A stretch of DNA of 64,000 nucleotides from Cladophialophora immunda (lineage: Eukaryota > Ascomycota > Eurotiomycetes > Chaetothyriales > Herpotrichiellaceae): the NCBI RefSeq assembly GCF_000835495.1, contig NW_015622543.1:1286239-1350238 (forward strand). The letters are read 5' to 3'. The position numbers and the translations under genes were made by a program. The notes below the pieces were generated by a model. The model ran no database searches. It was not told the DNA's origin and saw nothing but the letters and a program-made list of their open reading frames with translations. Shown in pieces: positions 1-10,250 of the stretch. How positions within the stretch are numbered: the first letter of the stretch is position 1; each line of letters begins with the position of its first letter.

Positions 1-177
1 TTAAGGTGTATTTTAGTGCTATAGACGAAACACATTCCTCATATAAATTACTAGGCGCTAGCATTATAGCGTACTTTTTTAGTACGTTGGGGGCCAAGTA
101 AATTCGGTATTATATCGAATCTTCGGTTTCAGAACGTTTATTCTTTCGTCAAGGAATAGATTTCACGTATTTTACCA
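1..177. other. AT-rich, hairpin-containing edge sequence replacing the 3' end of the peptidase gene
   Basis: This stretch is far richer in A/T than the gene beside it and carries no reading frame continuing the peptidase. It contains a perfect inverted repeat (CGTACT-A5-AGTACG on one strand) at about 78-94 and the palindrome-like blocks TAGGCGCTA and GCTAGC next to it. Such sequence is typical of a degraded transposon end or of RIP-mutated repeat DNA, but I cannot identify a family and no target-site duplication can be checked because the window ends here. Confidence 0.5.
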
Positions 178-1314
178 TCACTGCCCATAGCATTCATCGA
201 GGCTGCCGTCGCACGACCCGACATAACTATCGTTAGTCCATGCCATCCAATTGAGCATAGGGTTCAGCAGTTGTGCGCTTTCATTTCCCCATCCACCCGC
301 ATTGATAAGCGCTGTGGCGTTGGACTTCATGGCGGCATAGCTGGGCCACAGAAGAGTGTCAGAGCTGATGTTTCCGCAATAGTAGCTGAATTCTGGACTA
401 TTGACGGCCGGGTCCCAGTTTCTCGACTGCCACCAGCCGACTCCGCCTGAGGCAATGTTTGCCAGATCATCATTGTGCGTAAGAGTTTGCATACCAAACC
501 CCTTCTTGAGCAGTGCCACTGTCTTTGCGTCATTCTTCTGGAGAATGTTATCCATAATGTTGATCAGCTTCGTTTGTGCTGCGATACATGCAGGTGGTCC
601 GTATTGGCGAACCGGTTCATAGTACTCCCAGTAGTCATAGATGGCCTCTGTGACTCCAGATGATGATATTGCGCCCCAGTAGATCTCAGGATACAGCTTG
701 CGCAAGAAGGCAGCGATTCCGCCAGAATACGAGCCACCGTAAGCGAGATAGGGCGTGCCAGGAGCGGTCAAGTTGAGGTGCTCCAGCCCCGGAAAGACGA
801 TATGAGAGGCAAAGTATGCTTGATCAGCCACTGCCTGGTCCGTGGATAAAAACCGCAGATTCTCGGTCGAGAGGTCGGGTGTCGGGAAACTTTTTCCATA
901 ATACCTGTGTTCCAAGACCACGCCGATGCCGTTGAGAGCTGACGCAAGCTGGTAGACAATTCCTTTCTGGAGGTACGGTAGGCGCGTGCTGGCATCTGCC
1001 TCTCCGCTCTGCAGGACTATTACAGGGCCCCCGGGCTTGTAGTATGTTGCGTCAAAATAGTACCGAAGATTGAAGGTTTTATTTGAATGTGGCTCGTATC
1101 GGGACTCATTGTGGAAGTGATCCACTGGCATAGAAATGTAATGTGCGGGATACAGCTCTGTTGGGTCAACATCCTGTCTCACACTCAACCTGTGAGGTGC
1201 AGGCGCCAAATTCCTACCTCGTGTCAGTAAATGCTTCGATACTAGCTGATTAACCTACGTCGCCTGTGCCAACCCTGAGAGGGTGGCTGCTAGGAAAGCA
1301 CATAAATTTCTCAT
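178..1314 (-). pseudogene. Truncated S28-family serine carboxypeptidase (secreted)
   Basis: The product is a secreted prolyl/serine carboxypeptidase-like protease of MEROPS family S28. Exon 1 (1314-1259) encodes a signal peptide starting MRNLCAFLAATLSGLAQA; a 45-bp intron (1258-1214, GTAGGT...TAG) precedes exon 2, which starts at 1213. The nucleophile motif GGSYSGG and the upstream LEHRYYGKS block are intact, and several N-glycosylation sequons are present. Family members are usually about 500-560 residues, but this frame stops after about 362, just after the conserved Cys-rich YVGSCDGS region, where sequence becomes AT-rich. The Asp and His of the triad lie in the missing part, so the product should be inactive unless a distal exon exists outside the window. 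A donor-like GTGATG overlaps the stop, so an intron there is not excluded. Confidence 0.75.
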
Positions 1315-2506
1315 TTTGCAAGAATGAAGACTACAAAGGAGCAAAAGAGAAAGAAACAGAAATAGAAGAGGAAGAAAACTAGACGGCAGGAAGTTCTTTT
1401 TCCCACGCACAGGTCCCTCGTGCGACCAACCTGTTTTTTGCCGCTGAACGCAACAGTCGCAGCATACGGAAGCTCTTTCAACCCCGCATGAGCAAGGAAT
1501 GACACCTTGACGGCGACGCCTGGAAGTCGTTATCGGGAAGCCCAGAAGCTTGTTGGCCATGATATATAGGAATGCAACGTCGACTGGGGAGAAGGGCAGC
1601 AGCCTATGACCCAAGGGGAAGGTGGACAAGTGATCATCGAAGAATTGTACACGGATCAACCAATATCGATGTGCATTCAGGTGGAACGAAGGAAGGACGC
1701 AGATCGCAGATATACGGCCACCAAACGGAAGCCAGGGCGAGTTGGAGAACGCCCCCCGAGGTGATGCTGACGAGGTGATTGGAGATAAGGATAACAAGCA
1801 CCTCGGCAGTGCAATAAGCACGTCAGATCTCCCGGCCACCCGCGCACATGTCCCGCGTCAGGGCTTGAGGTCTGGGTGTAATGGCGAACCAATGTGCGCT
1901 GTATGTGCCAACTCTTGTCAAGGCTGTAGGAGACGGATACGAGCGAGGCTGACCTCCGGTGGACATTGAATCCGAGAGACATAGGTAGTGGGAGAGACGC
2001 ACAGTGACCCCGCAGAGAGGGAATTGTCACCATCCGCAAGATGGTGTTGGGAGAAGGCGGCCTCGCAGCTACACGGAGGTGGACTTTCGCCGGAATACAA
2101 ACTCGTGGGAGGGTGGCAGTCGCGTACAAACTCGAACTGGAGCATTCAAGGGGCCAAGGGGGCGAGCGGCCCCTGTATCAGCCGAGCTGGAAGAAGCTGG
2201 CTGGCCACTTCGCTTGTTCTTGTACCTCGTGCTTGAGTCGAGGATAGGACATCCCGCCGCTCTAATACCATGTGCCAAGCTTTTCCGGGGTCAGCCAGTC
2301 AGAGACCCCGCGATATGGAATGACGTCGATGACCACGAACGGCAAAAATCTCTCCTTCCTAAATCGGAGTTGAGAAGCCAAGACACTCGATGCTATTCCC
2401 CTTTGGGACGTGGCCTTTGTATCAAAAAGCCATGAGATTCACCGACTCCCACTTCTGTCAGATTCCCTTGTTCCTGATCTCTTGAGGATCCAAGATCTTG
2501 ACGGTA
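1315..2506. other. Intergenic region, no supported gene
   Basis: About 1.2 kb between the start of the S28 peptidase gene and the end of the dehydrogenase gene. Several overlapping open frames of 60-195 codons exist on both strands, but none shows family resemblance or a coherent splice pattern. The part beside 1314 must hold the peptidase promoter. Confidence 0.6.
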
Positions 2507-3702
2507 CTACTGTCCATTTGCCAGCAAGACTCGTCCACCATCGACACAGAGGCATCTTCCGTCCACATAAGCCTGATAGTCGGCAAATTAGCAAATCTCT
2601 CCCTATTCTCAGCGAGCACCGGTCAACTTACCCCTGCTTGGCTGCTCAAATATAGCACTGCTCCTGCAATATCCTCCATCTTACCTATTCTTGCTGCTGG
2701 CATTGCCTTGAAGAGCTCGGCAAATTGATTGTCGCCTTCTTCAACGGGGTTCATTTTGCTAGGAACAACTGTAACTCGGTTCAGCTGTTTCCTGTCCGCA
2801 TTCGCATCTCGATTTCACTTACAGCCTGGATTGATGGCATTGACTCTGACGTACCCTGAGTCCTCAGCGTAATCAGCTCCTTTCCCGGTCCTGAGCTTGT
2901 TTATGCGACAGAAGGGAACACTCACATCTGGCAAACTTACTCGCCAACAGCGCAACCAAATGATCAATCGCCGCTTTGCTGGCCGCATAGCTGGTCAAAT
3001 CGACATTTGTGCAGTTATGCATGCTAGCGCAGCTGCTGGTGATGATCATCACCCCTCGACCCTCATCCCGTCCCTTTCGGCCATTTCCAATGTCAAGATT
3101 GCTCGCTGCCACCAGCAATTTCAGCAGTGCAACCGACAAGAAGTAGTGTGCGGTAACATTGACGCGGAAAGTATCGTCCCAATCCGAGTGTCGTGAAGAC
3201 CACATCGACTCTTGCAACTCATCCAAAGACGCAGTTTTGACGTTGCACATCTTTGGAGGGTCTCTCCTGATCCCAGCGTTTGAGCACAGAATGTCCAGGT
3301 GAGTTTCACGCTTTTCAAGTTCTCTTGCAACAGCTGCAATGCCCTCTTTTGAAGCGAGATCGCTCGCAAATCTGTCAGTTCGTCGGTCAGTTATCCAATT
3401 GCAATGCTAGATGATATAGCAGGAGACATTTACCCAACGGCCTTGGCCCCAGACGGCTTTCCCATTTCATTAAGCTCAGTCACGACCGATTCAATGTCGT
3501 CTGTCGGTAATGCAGTGACGTATACCTTTGCGCCATTCGACACGAGACCCTATTTGTGATCATCAACGCGAATTCTGATCGCGACTGCGGGAGGGATGCT
3601 GCTCACCTTTGCGATCATCAACCCAAGACCCGAGCATCCCCCGGACACCAGGGCAACTCGGCCCTTGACGCCAAACAGATCAGCCACAGAAAGAGAGGAC
3701 AT
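2507..3702 (-). CDS. Short-chain dehydrogenase/reductase (SDR), six exons
   Basis: Classical SDR oxidoreductase, about 297 residues. Exons that keep frame: 3702-3607, 3549-3434, 3371-2926, 2855-2823, 2768-2632 and 2572-2507; every intron has GT-AG ends (GTGAGC, GTAAAT, GTGAGT, GTAAGT, GTAAGT). The N-terminal Rossmann motif reads SGGCSGLG (a TGxxxGxG variant), followed by the SNAG block (NNAG equivalent), the catalytic Ser in IITSS, and YAASK as the YxxxK pair. The C-terminus has the usual RVNAINPG and YVDGRCLCVDGG segments, which confirms the small exons. Substrate cannot be read from sequence. It starts 301 bp from, and divergent to, the CYP504-like gene, so both may share a promoter and act on related compounds. 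Confidence 0.9.
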
Positions 3703-4003
3703 TTTCAACAGGTGGCCAGACACATTCTCGAAGGGCCTGTCGATGGTCTAAAATGCATGACCACAAGCCTCCACTGCGGCTCCCGCCGTCACAAACCGCC
3801 GCCCGTTGTTCTCCGTCTCTCCGTCCATGTGCTCGCACAAGTCCGCAAGCTCGCTTCTCCATGCTTGATCGACGTTTCTTTTGCGGTGGAGAGTTTGAGA
3901 GGATATAAAATTTGCCTTGGTTCTTCGAGTCCTTTCCCCTCTGCTTCGAAAAGCATACGTCGAGCCTTGGAAGGTCAGGACTTTGAGATTGATCTAAGGG
4001 ACC
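3703..4003. promoter_or_regulatory. Bidirectional promoter between SDR and CYP504 genes
   Basis: Only 301 bp separate the two divergent start codons. A TATA-like TATAAAA at 3904-3910 lies 94 bp upstream of the P450 start. No matching TATA was seen for the SDR side. Co-regulation is inferred from arrangement only. Confidence 0.55.
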
Positions 4004-5714
4004 ATGACAACAATGGCTCCTTCAGTGGCTGGGCTCTTTCGAGTTATCAATCACGACTACGCTATCTGGATCATCGCCGGGGTTTTGATCCTCTTTGGGC
4101 TCTATAAGGTCAGTGTCGTGGCTGATCTTCTGTTGCCAATGCTGACGTTGGTAGTGGTCAACAGCTACCGACATCCCAAAGATCAAGGGGATCCCCGAGA
4201 TCCCTGGTGCCCTGCCGATACTTGGACATCTCCAGCAATTGGGGCCTGACCATGCCACGGTTTGCGAAGGATGGTGGCGCAAGTATCGACAATCCGTGTT
4301 TCAAATCCGCCTAGGCAATACTAGAGCCGTTGTTGTAAATTCTTTCGAAGACGCCCGGCAGATGCTCGTTGGCCATCAAACCGCCGTTATCGACCGACCA
4401 ACATTATACACATTCCATGGCGTCATTTCCACCACCCAAGGATTCACGATTGGGTCCAGCCCTTGGGACGCATCGTGCAAGAACAAGCGAAAGGCTGCGG
4501 GCCAGGCTCTTGGCCGCCCTGCGATGAGGGGATACTTCGACATGTTTGACTTGGAGTCATACTGCATTGTACGTGATCTCTTCCGCGACAGCAAGAACGG
4601 CAAGCTTGAGATTGGCGTGCGACCATACATTCAACGATATGCCCTCAATACCACCTTGACTCTCTGTTATGGTATCCGAATGGACAACGTCTACGACGAC
4701 ATGCTGAGAGAAATCTTGCACGTCGGATCGGCCATCTCACTCCTCCGTTCAGCCTCGGAAAACTATCAAGACTACGTCCCAATCATGCGTTATTTCCCCA
4801 ATAACGAAAAGATCCGTCGTTCAAAGGAGCTACGTGATCGCCGTGACCGCTACCTGAACTTTCTCCTCAACAAGGTCCGGGACATGATCAAGAAAGGCAC
4901 CGACAAGCCTTGTATCAGCGCCGCCATCCTGAAGGACGAAGAGACAAAACTGACTGGGGTCGAAGTCTCATCGATTTGTCTCTCTCTGGTCTCCGGAGGC
5001 TTCGAAACAATCCCGGGCACCCTGACTTCATGTATTGGCTCTCTTTCCACCAAGGAAGGTCAGATCTTCCAAGACCGCGCTTATGAGGATATCATGCGAT
5101 ACTACCCGGACCCAGCAACTGTTTGGTCCAACAGCTTTCAGGAGGAGAAGGTTCCCTATGTCAATGCAATTATCAAGGAAGCTGCACGGTACTACACTGT
5201 CAGCGCCATGTCCCTGCCCCGGAAGACGGTGACCGAGATAGAGTGGAATGGGGCCAAAATCCCAGCCAAGACCATGATTCTCATCAACGCCCAAGCCGCC
5301 AACCACGATGTCGATCACTTCGGTCCTGACGCTGCGGTATTTAATCCAGAGAGATGGTTGAACGACGACTTCGTGACGCGGCCATCGACAACGGTGCCTG
5401 AAGAGAAGCCCAGCCAAGGCATCCAGCATTTCTCTTTTGGCGCAGGATCCAGGGCCTGCTCCGGTCAATTCATAGCCAGCCGACTCTTGTACACTGCGCT
5501 GATCAGGCTCCTGGTGTGCTACAAGATTGTGGCCAGTGAGACCGAGCCTCCAAACACGGATTATGTGGACTACAACCAGTTCAAGTCGGCGCTGGTGGCC
5601 ATTCCGAGAGATTTCAAGGTCAAGCTGGTTCCCAGATACGACGAGAGCGTGATCCAAGAGGTCATGGCGGCAGCGGCGCAACGAACAAAGGACTACTACA
5701 GTGAGGAAAGCTGA
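4004..5714 (+). CDS. CYP504-family cytochrome P450, phenylacetate hydroxylase-like
   Basis: Microsomal P450 of about 554 residues. Exon 1 (4004-4108) gives an N-terminal membrane helix; the intron is 4109-4154 (GTCAGT...TAG) and exon 2 begins at 4155, restoring the proline-rich hinge IPEIPGALPILGH. Visible signatures are the I-helix block SGGFETIPGT, the K-helix ExxR (EAAR), the PERW motif (FNPERW) and the heme loop FGAGSRACSG with Cys near residue 470. Long stretches resemble fungal CYP504 enzymes, which hydroxylate phenylacetate at C2 or 3-hydroxyphenylacetate at C6, the route to homogentisate. The C-terminus is somewhat longer than usual. Whether it is the A or B subtype cannot be decided here. 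Confidence 0.88.
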
Positions 5715-6468
5715 GGACACATTTCACACGCCGTCCTCTTTTGTCTCTACCCTGGCCTTGGAGCGAGGCACGGGGCTCCGGCCAGTTTTTAGGTCTGGCA
5801 TAAAACAACATCATGATGCTACGATTCTGAGCTTTGATGAGATGGAAGTCCCGTTTGACTAAACTGAGTGGACCGCTTTCTGGCATGGAGAATCAAGGCT
5901 AATCAGCATTCTTTGGAAATATGAAGTTTGGAAAATTGAGCTGTTGGATTTGGTGTCGTCGAGCATCACTTGCGAGCTTGTCGAGACAGGTAGTGCGAAA
6001 CCAGGTATATAACAATCAAGAGTACATGATACATTCCGTCAGCTAATGTGAACTTACAAGCATACACCGCATCTCCCTTCGAACTTCTTTTCTTCTCTCC
6101 GTTGTTCTGTCTGGTCTATCTCTATTGCTCTAACAATCTAACTCGAAGGTGCATCAGACGACAACGACGACTCTTGCCTGCCGTGTTGTCTTACATGTTC
6201 TTGCCGCCTCAAATCCGTTAGTTGGCCACTACGGACGGGCCTTCCCAACTCCTACACCATAAACAAGACGGGCACCAGCGACTTCATCTCAGTTCATGGG
6301 CACTTAACAAACACTCAGGTGCACTCTCACCACGTTCATCAGCCGAGCCCATTGCAGAGCACTGTTATATCCTTGTATCTTAGAATTCCATCTCATTGTC
6401 CTCGTACCAGGCCACACTCTCATCGGTGGCTTTATTCGTCATTGTCCATCGCTTGCACATATTTCGCA
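5715..6468. other. Intergenic region, P450 3' flank and promoter of next gene
   Basis: About 0.75 kb with only short open frames on either strand. The second half (6050-6460) is pyrimidine-rich on the plus strand, as is common for fungal promoters and 5' leaders. No RNA gene was seen. Confidence 0.5.
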
Positions 6469-7173
6469 ATGAATGCTTTCGAGAGAACAGTGTTCCTCTA
6501 TCCTTACGTGCTCGAAAAAGAGCACTACATTAAATTGGTCCATTCGATCCTCAGGGCTGAATTCTCACCGACTCCGTGGATGCCTGGCCAGCGACCCACA
6601 CGCCTGTCTCGATTCACGCACCCGGGATTCCAGCTATACGAGTTCCCGTACATGATCACTCCTGAAGGCAGGAGAAATGATTTGACCCCCTATCAAGCCA
6701 GCGGAGGGTCATTGTGCGAGTTCTTCAAAGACGTAAGATACGCAACGGGGAATTTTGTTGTTGTGGTCACACCCCAACCCCGTCCCAATACACCTCCTGG
6801 CCAAAGGCAGTCTCACGAAGCTGGTGCCTCAGGGGCAAATCCACCCGACCACAGAGCCTCAGAGGTGCTTATCAAAGCACAGGTTATAGTGGAAGTGATC
6901 TGGAAAGCCACTGTAGCAATGGACTACTCGAGGCAATTGAAGGAGGGCATGAAAATAAAGACTATGATCGTCATGTTCTTTGACTTCCACGACGGGTGGC
7001 TCGTACAGCAGAGGAATTACAATTGCAATTTTCCACCTTCTGGCCCACGGGAGCTACGAGCAGTTGAAGGACAACAGGCCGAATTGAATGGGCAGAGTGA
7101 CGAAAGTGATCGAATTCCTGTCCATTCTCAGCATCCACTTTCTCGGTCTCCCTTCGGTCTTCGTTCTGGATGA
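6469..7173 (+). CDS. Hypothetical protein with NTF2/SnoaL-like C-terminal part
   Basis: A 234-codon frame starting at the first ATG of the frame (6469); the frame is open further upstream but has no earlier ATG. The C-terminal half (VAMDYSRQLKEGMKIKTMIVM... then DFHDGWLVQQRNYNC) resembles the last strands of fungal NTF2-like/SnoaL-type proteins, which typically end in a 'FFEFRDGKIVRQRDYDC'-like pattern. The N-terminal part and a proline-rich linker at about residues 100-130 are not recognised. A GTAAGA at about 6733 could be an intron donor, so the internal structure is uncertain. Function unknown. Confidence 0.5.
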   Translation: MNAFERTVFLYPYVLEKEHYIKLVHSILRAEFSPTPWMPGQRPTRLSRFTHPGFQLYEFPYMITPEGRRNDLTPYQASGGSLCEFFKDVRYATGNFVVVVTPQPRPNTPPGQRQSHEAGASGANPPDHRASEVLIKAQVIVEVIWKATVAMDYSRQLKEGMKIKTMIVMFFDFHDGWLVQQRNYNCNFPPSGPRELRAVEGQQAELNGQSDESDRIPVHSQHPLSRSPFGLRSG

Positions 7174-7911
7174 GCAGGTTGTCCATAGGACTATTTTTGG
7201 GGGCCATTCGCATGTACATACTTCTTTGTCACACCTCGTTCAACATTGACACACAAACGGACATGTACCTGGACTCGCCTAACGTGCTCCGGACATCTGC
7301 GTCGTCCTCGATCAATCCACTTTGCCGTCCTTCATCGACTTCTCTTACGCGGAGAACAACGTCGCTTATCATTCCCGTTCAGCCTTGTGGTTGGTGAAAG
7401 GACCCTACGACGAGGAGGAGATTGTCGAGGTCAGGAACATTATATGCCAAGTCGAGAACAGGAGAATAGCCAAAGACAACACTAGTCAACATCTTTTTGG
7501 ATTTTTCCATTGAATCTCCTCATCTCTAGAACTCAGATCTTTAGACTCACCTTTGCTCCTGGGGAGGGAGCAGAGATTGAGCCTGCAACCCAGGCTCAGA
7601 CGCCGAGCGGAGGTACGAGGTTGATAATTATTCTATAACAAACGCTCTGGGGAGAGAAAGAATAGCAGCGCGTCACGACCGTGCATGTGCTTCCGTGCAT
7701 AAGTGAATACAACTGTATGAGGTGCGCGTGCGAAGAATTCCGAAACATCTGAGACAGTGCCAGTGATCTTGTCTTGCTTCCTCTTGACAACTTTGCTCGA
7801 CTATATCCAGGTGGGCAGGCTCAAGGTTTCTCGCGGCAGGAAAAGCGGGAAAAGGAAGACGGAAGAAAAGAGTCTGATCGTCCAGCCAAGATCAGATCAA
7901 AGACGCTCAAA
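7174..7911. other. Intergenic region with an orphan coding-like segment
   Basis: Between the NTF2-like gene and the FAD monooxygenase. The frame ending at the stop near 7512 (about 7290-7513) reads like ordinary protein (FIDFSYAENNVAYHSRSA, then GPYDEEEIVEVRNI) but has no ATG and no acceptor was found to join it to the gene upstream. It may be a missed terminal exon or a gene fragment. The rest shows nothing. Confidence 0.4.
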
Positions 7912-9825
7912 ATGACATCTTCAACAACGACTCCCTCAGTGGCGGACGTCGATGTCGACGTGCTCGTCGTCGGCGGCGGCCCCGTGGGTCTCAACCTGGC
8001 GTACCAACTGCGGCGCTTCTCGTCCGCTCCGATCAACCCCGATCCTTCCGCGGAGCCGATCTCGGTGCACGTCGTCGAGATGCACCCCAAGCCCGTGCAG
8101 GAGCACTTCGGGCGCGCCGTGACCTTCTGGCCGCGGTCGATGGAGATCCTCGCGCAGATGGGCCTCGCCGACCAAATCACACAGCAGTGCGTGGCGGTGC
8201 GCTCGAGCGCCGCGTACGACACGACGGGGACCGAGGTGTTTGGGCGGGGGTGGAGTTTCGTTGAGGGCCTCGAGGACACGCGGTTCACGTTCGCGAGCGT
8301 GCTGCGGCAGAAGTTCGTCGAGGACATTTTCCGGGCGGAGCTGGCCAGGCTGGGCGCCACGGTCGCCGAGAACTGCAAGTTTGTGGATCTGGCCGTGGAC
8401 GAGTCGGTCGAGGTCGGCGGGAAAGGCAGGGTCAAGGCCACGATCTTGGATCGCAGTGCAGGCGAAGGTCGGGACAGGGAGTACACCGTCAAGTGCCGGT
8501 ATTTGATCGGCTGTGATGGGTCGAGGACGCTGGTGCGCGGCGCCGCGGGGATCGAATCCGACGGAGATCGCACCGAGGACAAGTGGGTGAGAATCGACGG
8601 GGTCCTCAAAAGCACGACAATGCCGAAGCCTAGGTCCTACGGCGCCATCGAGAGTCCGCTGTACGGCAATGTGCTCTGGATCCCGCTCGACCATGGCGCC
8701 ACGAGGATCGGGTTCGCGTTGAACGACGAGCGCAGGAAACTGTACAAGGAGCTCAACCAGGAGGTGTTTATCCAGGAGGCCAAGTTGTCCGTCAAGCCCT
8801 TCGACATCGATTACGAGAGGGTGGATTGGGCGAGCGTGTACAGTGTCGGGCAGCGCGTGGCGAGGAACTTCTGGGCCAAGGAGTCGGTTTTCATTGCCGG
8901 CGACGCAGCCCACAGCCACAGCTCGGGAGCCGGCCAGGGGATGAACGCGGGGATGCACGATGCGGTTAACCTGGGTTGGAAGCTGGCGCTGGTGTTGACG
9001 GGCGTGCTGAAGAGGGAGGTCCTCGAGACTTATGAGTTGGAGAGACAACCGAATGCACGGAAACTCATCAAGTACGATGAGGACATCAGTGTCCTCGTCT
9101 CTGGGAGACTGCCCAAGGACTGGCCGGGCGACAAAACCGAGGACCCAAACGTCGTTTTGGGGAGGATCCTGCAGGAAGCCAAGGGATTCAATACCGGCCT
9201 GACTATAGGCTTTGATCCGAATCTCGCCATTTCCAGGGACGACAGCGGAGAGGATGCTGAGCTGGTCGCCAAGCGGACAATCATCCCGGCACCGGCCATC
9301 GCAGGTTACCGAGCGCCAGATGTCCAAGTGTTGACGCCCGCGCTGTGGGAGCCGGTCTGGCTGCACACCCTGATGGCTAATCTGGCGAGGTTTTATGTGG
9401 TCGTGTTCATGGGCAGATCGACGGCAGCGAAGAGCTCGTTCGCCAAGATGAAGGAGGACGTGCAGAAGAATCAGCACCTGAGGCTTGACAGGGTTCCAGG
9501 AACGGCAGCGGCAGCGGCAGCGACGAATGGGGTTCACCTCAACGGATCCTCGACGTCTCAGCCTCGAAGATGGCCTGTGGAATTCCTGACCATTCTACCT
9601 GAGAAAGTCGGCAATGCCTGGTTTGAGCTTGGGACTGACCCCCTGGGGAGAGTGTATTATGATGGCGATGGCGGCGTTGCATACCAGCGATATGGTGTGG
9701 AGGTTGACTCAGGGGCAGTCTTTGTGGTGAGGCCTGACGGCTGGATTGGAGCCCGGTTTGGTCTTGGGTCGGACAGTATTGTTGATGGAATTGATGCGTA
9801 TCTTGGTGGACTGCTTTACCGATAG
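7912..9825 (+). CDS. FAD-dependent aromatic monooxygenase (phenol 2-monooxygenase-like)
   Basis: Single-exon class A flavoprotein monooxygenase of 637 residues. I start at ATG 7912 because the dinucleotide-binding motif VLVVGGGPVGL then sits at residues 18-27, as expected; the frame is open upstream, but that part looks non-conserved. The second motif (GCDGSRTLVRGAAG, about residue 200) and the third (FIAGDAAHSHSSGAGQGMN, about residue 327) are clear. The C-terminal third fits the thioredoxin-like domain of the phenol hydroxylase subgroup, ending in VRPDGWIG. The family uses NAD(P)H and O2 to hydroxylate phenolic rings. An Ala repeat and a Ser/Thr-rich linker near residues 530-550 look like a surface loop. 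Substrate unknown. Confidence 0.9.
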   Translation: MTSSTTTPSVADVDVDVLVVGGGPVGLNLAYQLRRFSSAPINPDPSAEPISVHVVEMHPKPVQEHFGRAVTFWPRSMEILAQMGLADQITQQCVAVRSSAAYDTTGTEVFGRGWSFVEGLEDTRFTFASVLRQKFVEDIFRAELARLGATVAENCKFVDLAVDESVEVGGKGRVKATILDRSAGEGRDREYTVKCRYLIGCDGSRTLVRGAAGIESDGDRTEDKWVRIDGVLKSTTMPKPRSYGAIESPLYGNVLWIPLDHGATRIGFALNDERRKLYKELNQEVFIQEAKLSVKPFDIDYERVDWASVYSVGQRVARNFWAKESVFIAGDAAHSHSSGAGQGMNAGMHDAVNLGWKLALVLTGVLKREVLETYELERQPNARKLIKYDEDISVLVSGRLPKDWPGDKTEDPNVVLGRILQEAKGFNTGLTIGFDPNLAISRDDSGEDAELVAKRTIIPAPAIAGYRAPDVQVLTPALWEPVWLHTLMANLARFYVVVFMGRSTAAKSSFAKMKEDVQKNQHLRLDRVPGTAAAAAATNGVHLNGSSTSQPRRWPVEFLTILPEKVGNAWFELGTDPLGRVYYDGDGGVAYQRYGVEVDSGAVFVVRPDGWIGARFGLGSDSIVDGIDAYLGGLLYR

Positions 9826-10250
9826 ATATCAGGATAAAGGGGGATTGTCTGCTGACCACCCGTTGCAGCCATGAGGGTTGTGGTGCAAGCGGAGAGCATA
9901 TCAGGTACGGTGGCGTAAGTGATCGAAAGTGTAGAGTACGGAGAGGCACATCATCGCGGCGTTGCCCGCTGCGGAGAAGCTGGAGAAGGCCATCATCGAC
10001 GCTAATCCTCTTTCGACGCGACACGGAGATGCGCGGTGATGCTTATCAGACGCGCAGCTTGTAGTGCTGCTTCGTTCTTCCCCAGATGGCGCAGTTCAAT
10101 GGGCGTGGATCATTCGCCGGCACCAGCACCGAGGAGCCCGTGAGACGATTGGACTTGGTCGATCGAGGGAGGGAGGGAGGTAAGTGGCCATCATGCGTCC
10201 ATATCTCCTGACGTTTGCTGGCCCTGTAGCCACGTCCTTGCAGCTCCATC
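9826..10250. other. Intergenic region between FAD monooxygenase and dihydropyrimidinase
   Basis: Both flanking genes run rightwards, so this 425 bp holds the terminator of one and the promoter of the other. No open frame of interest. A GGGAGG-repeat purine stretch occurs at about 10167-10181. Confidence 0.5.

Noticed and set aside
2004..2435. 143-codon plus-strand frame
   Set aside because: Overlaps several equally long frames on both strands, with no domain and no supporting splice sites.
5028..5720. 230-codon minus-strand frame
   Set aside because: Antisense shadow of the CYP504-like gene.
7936..9537. 533-codon minus-strand open frame
   Set aside because: Exactly antisense to the FAD monooxygenase; Arg/Pro/His-rich composition is what high third-position GC produces on the opposite strand.
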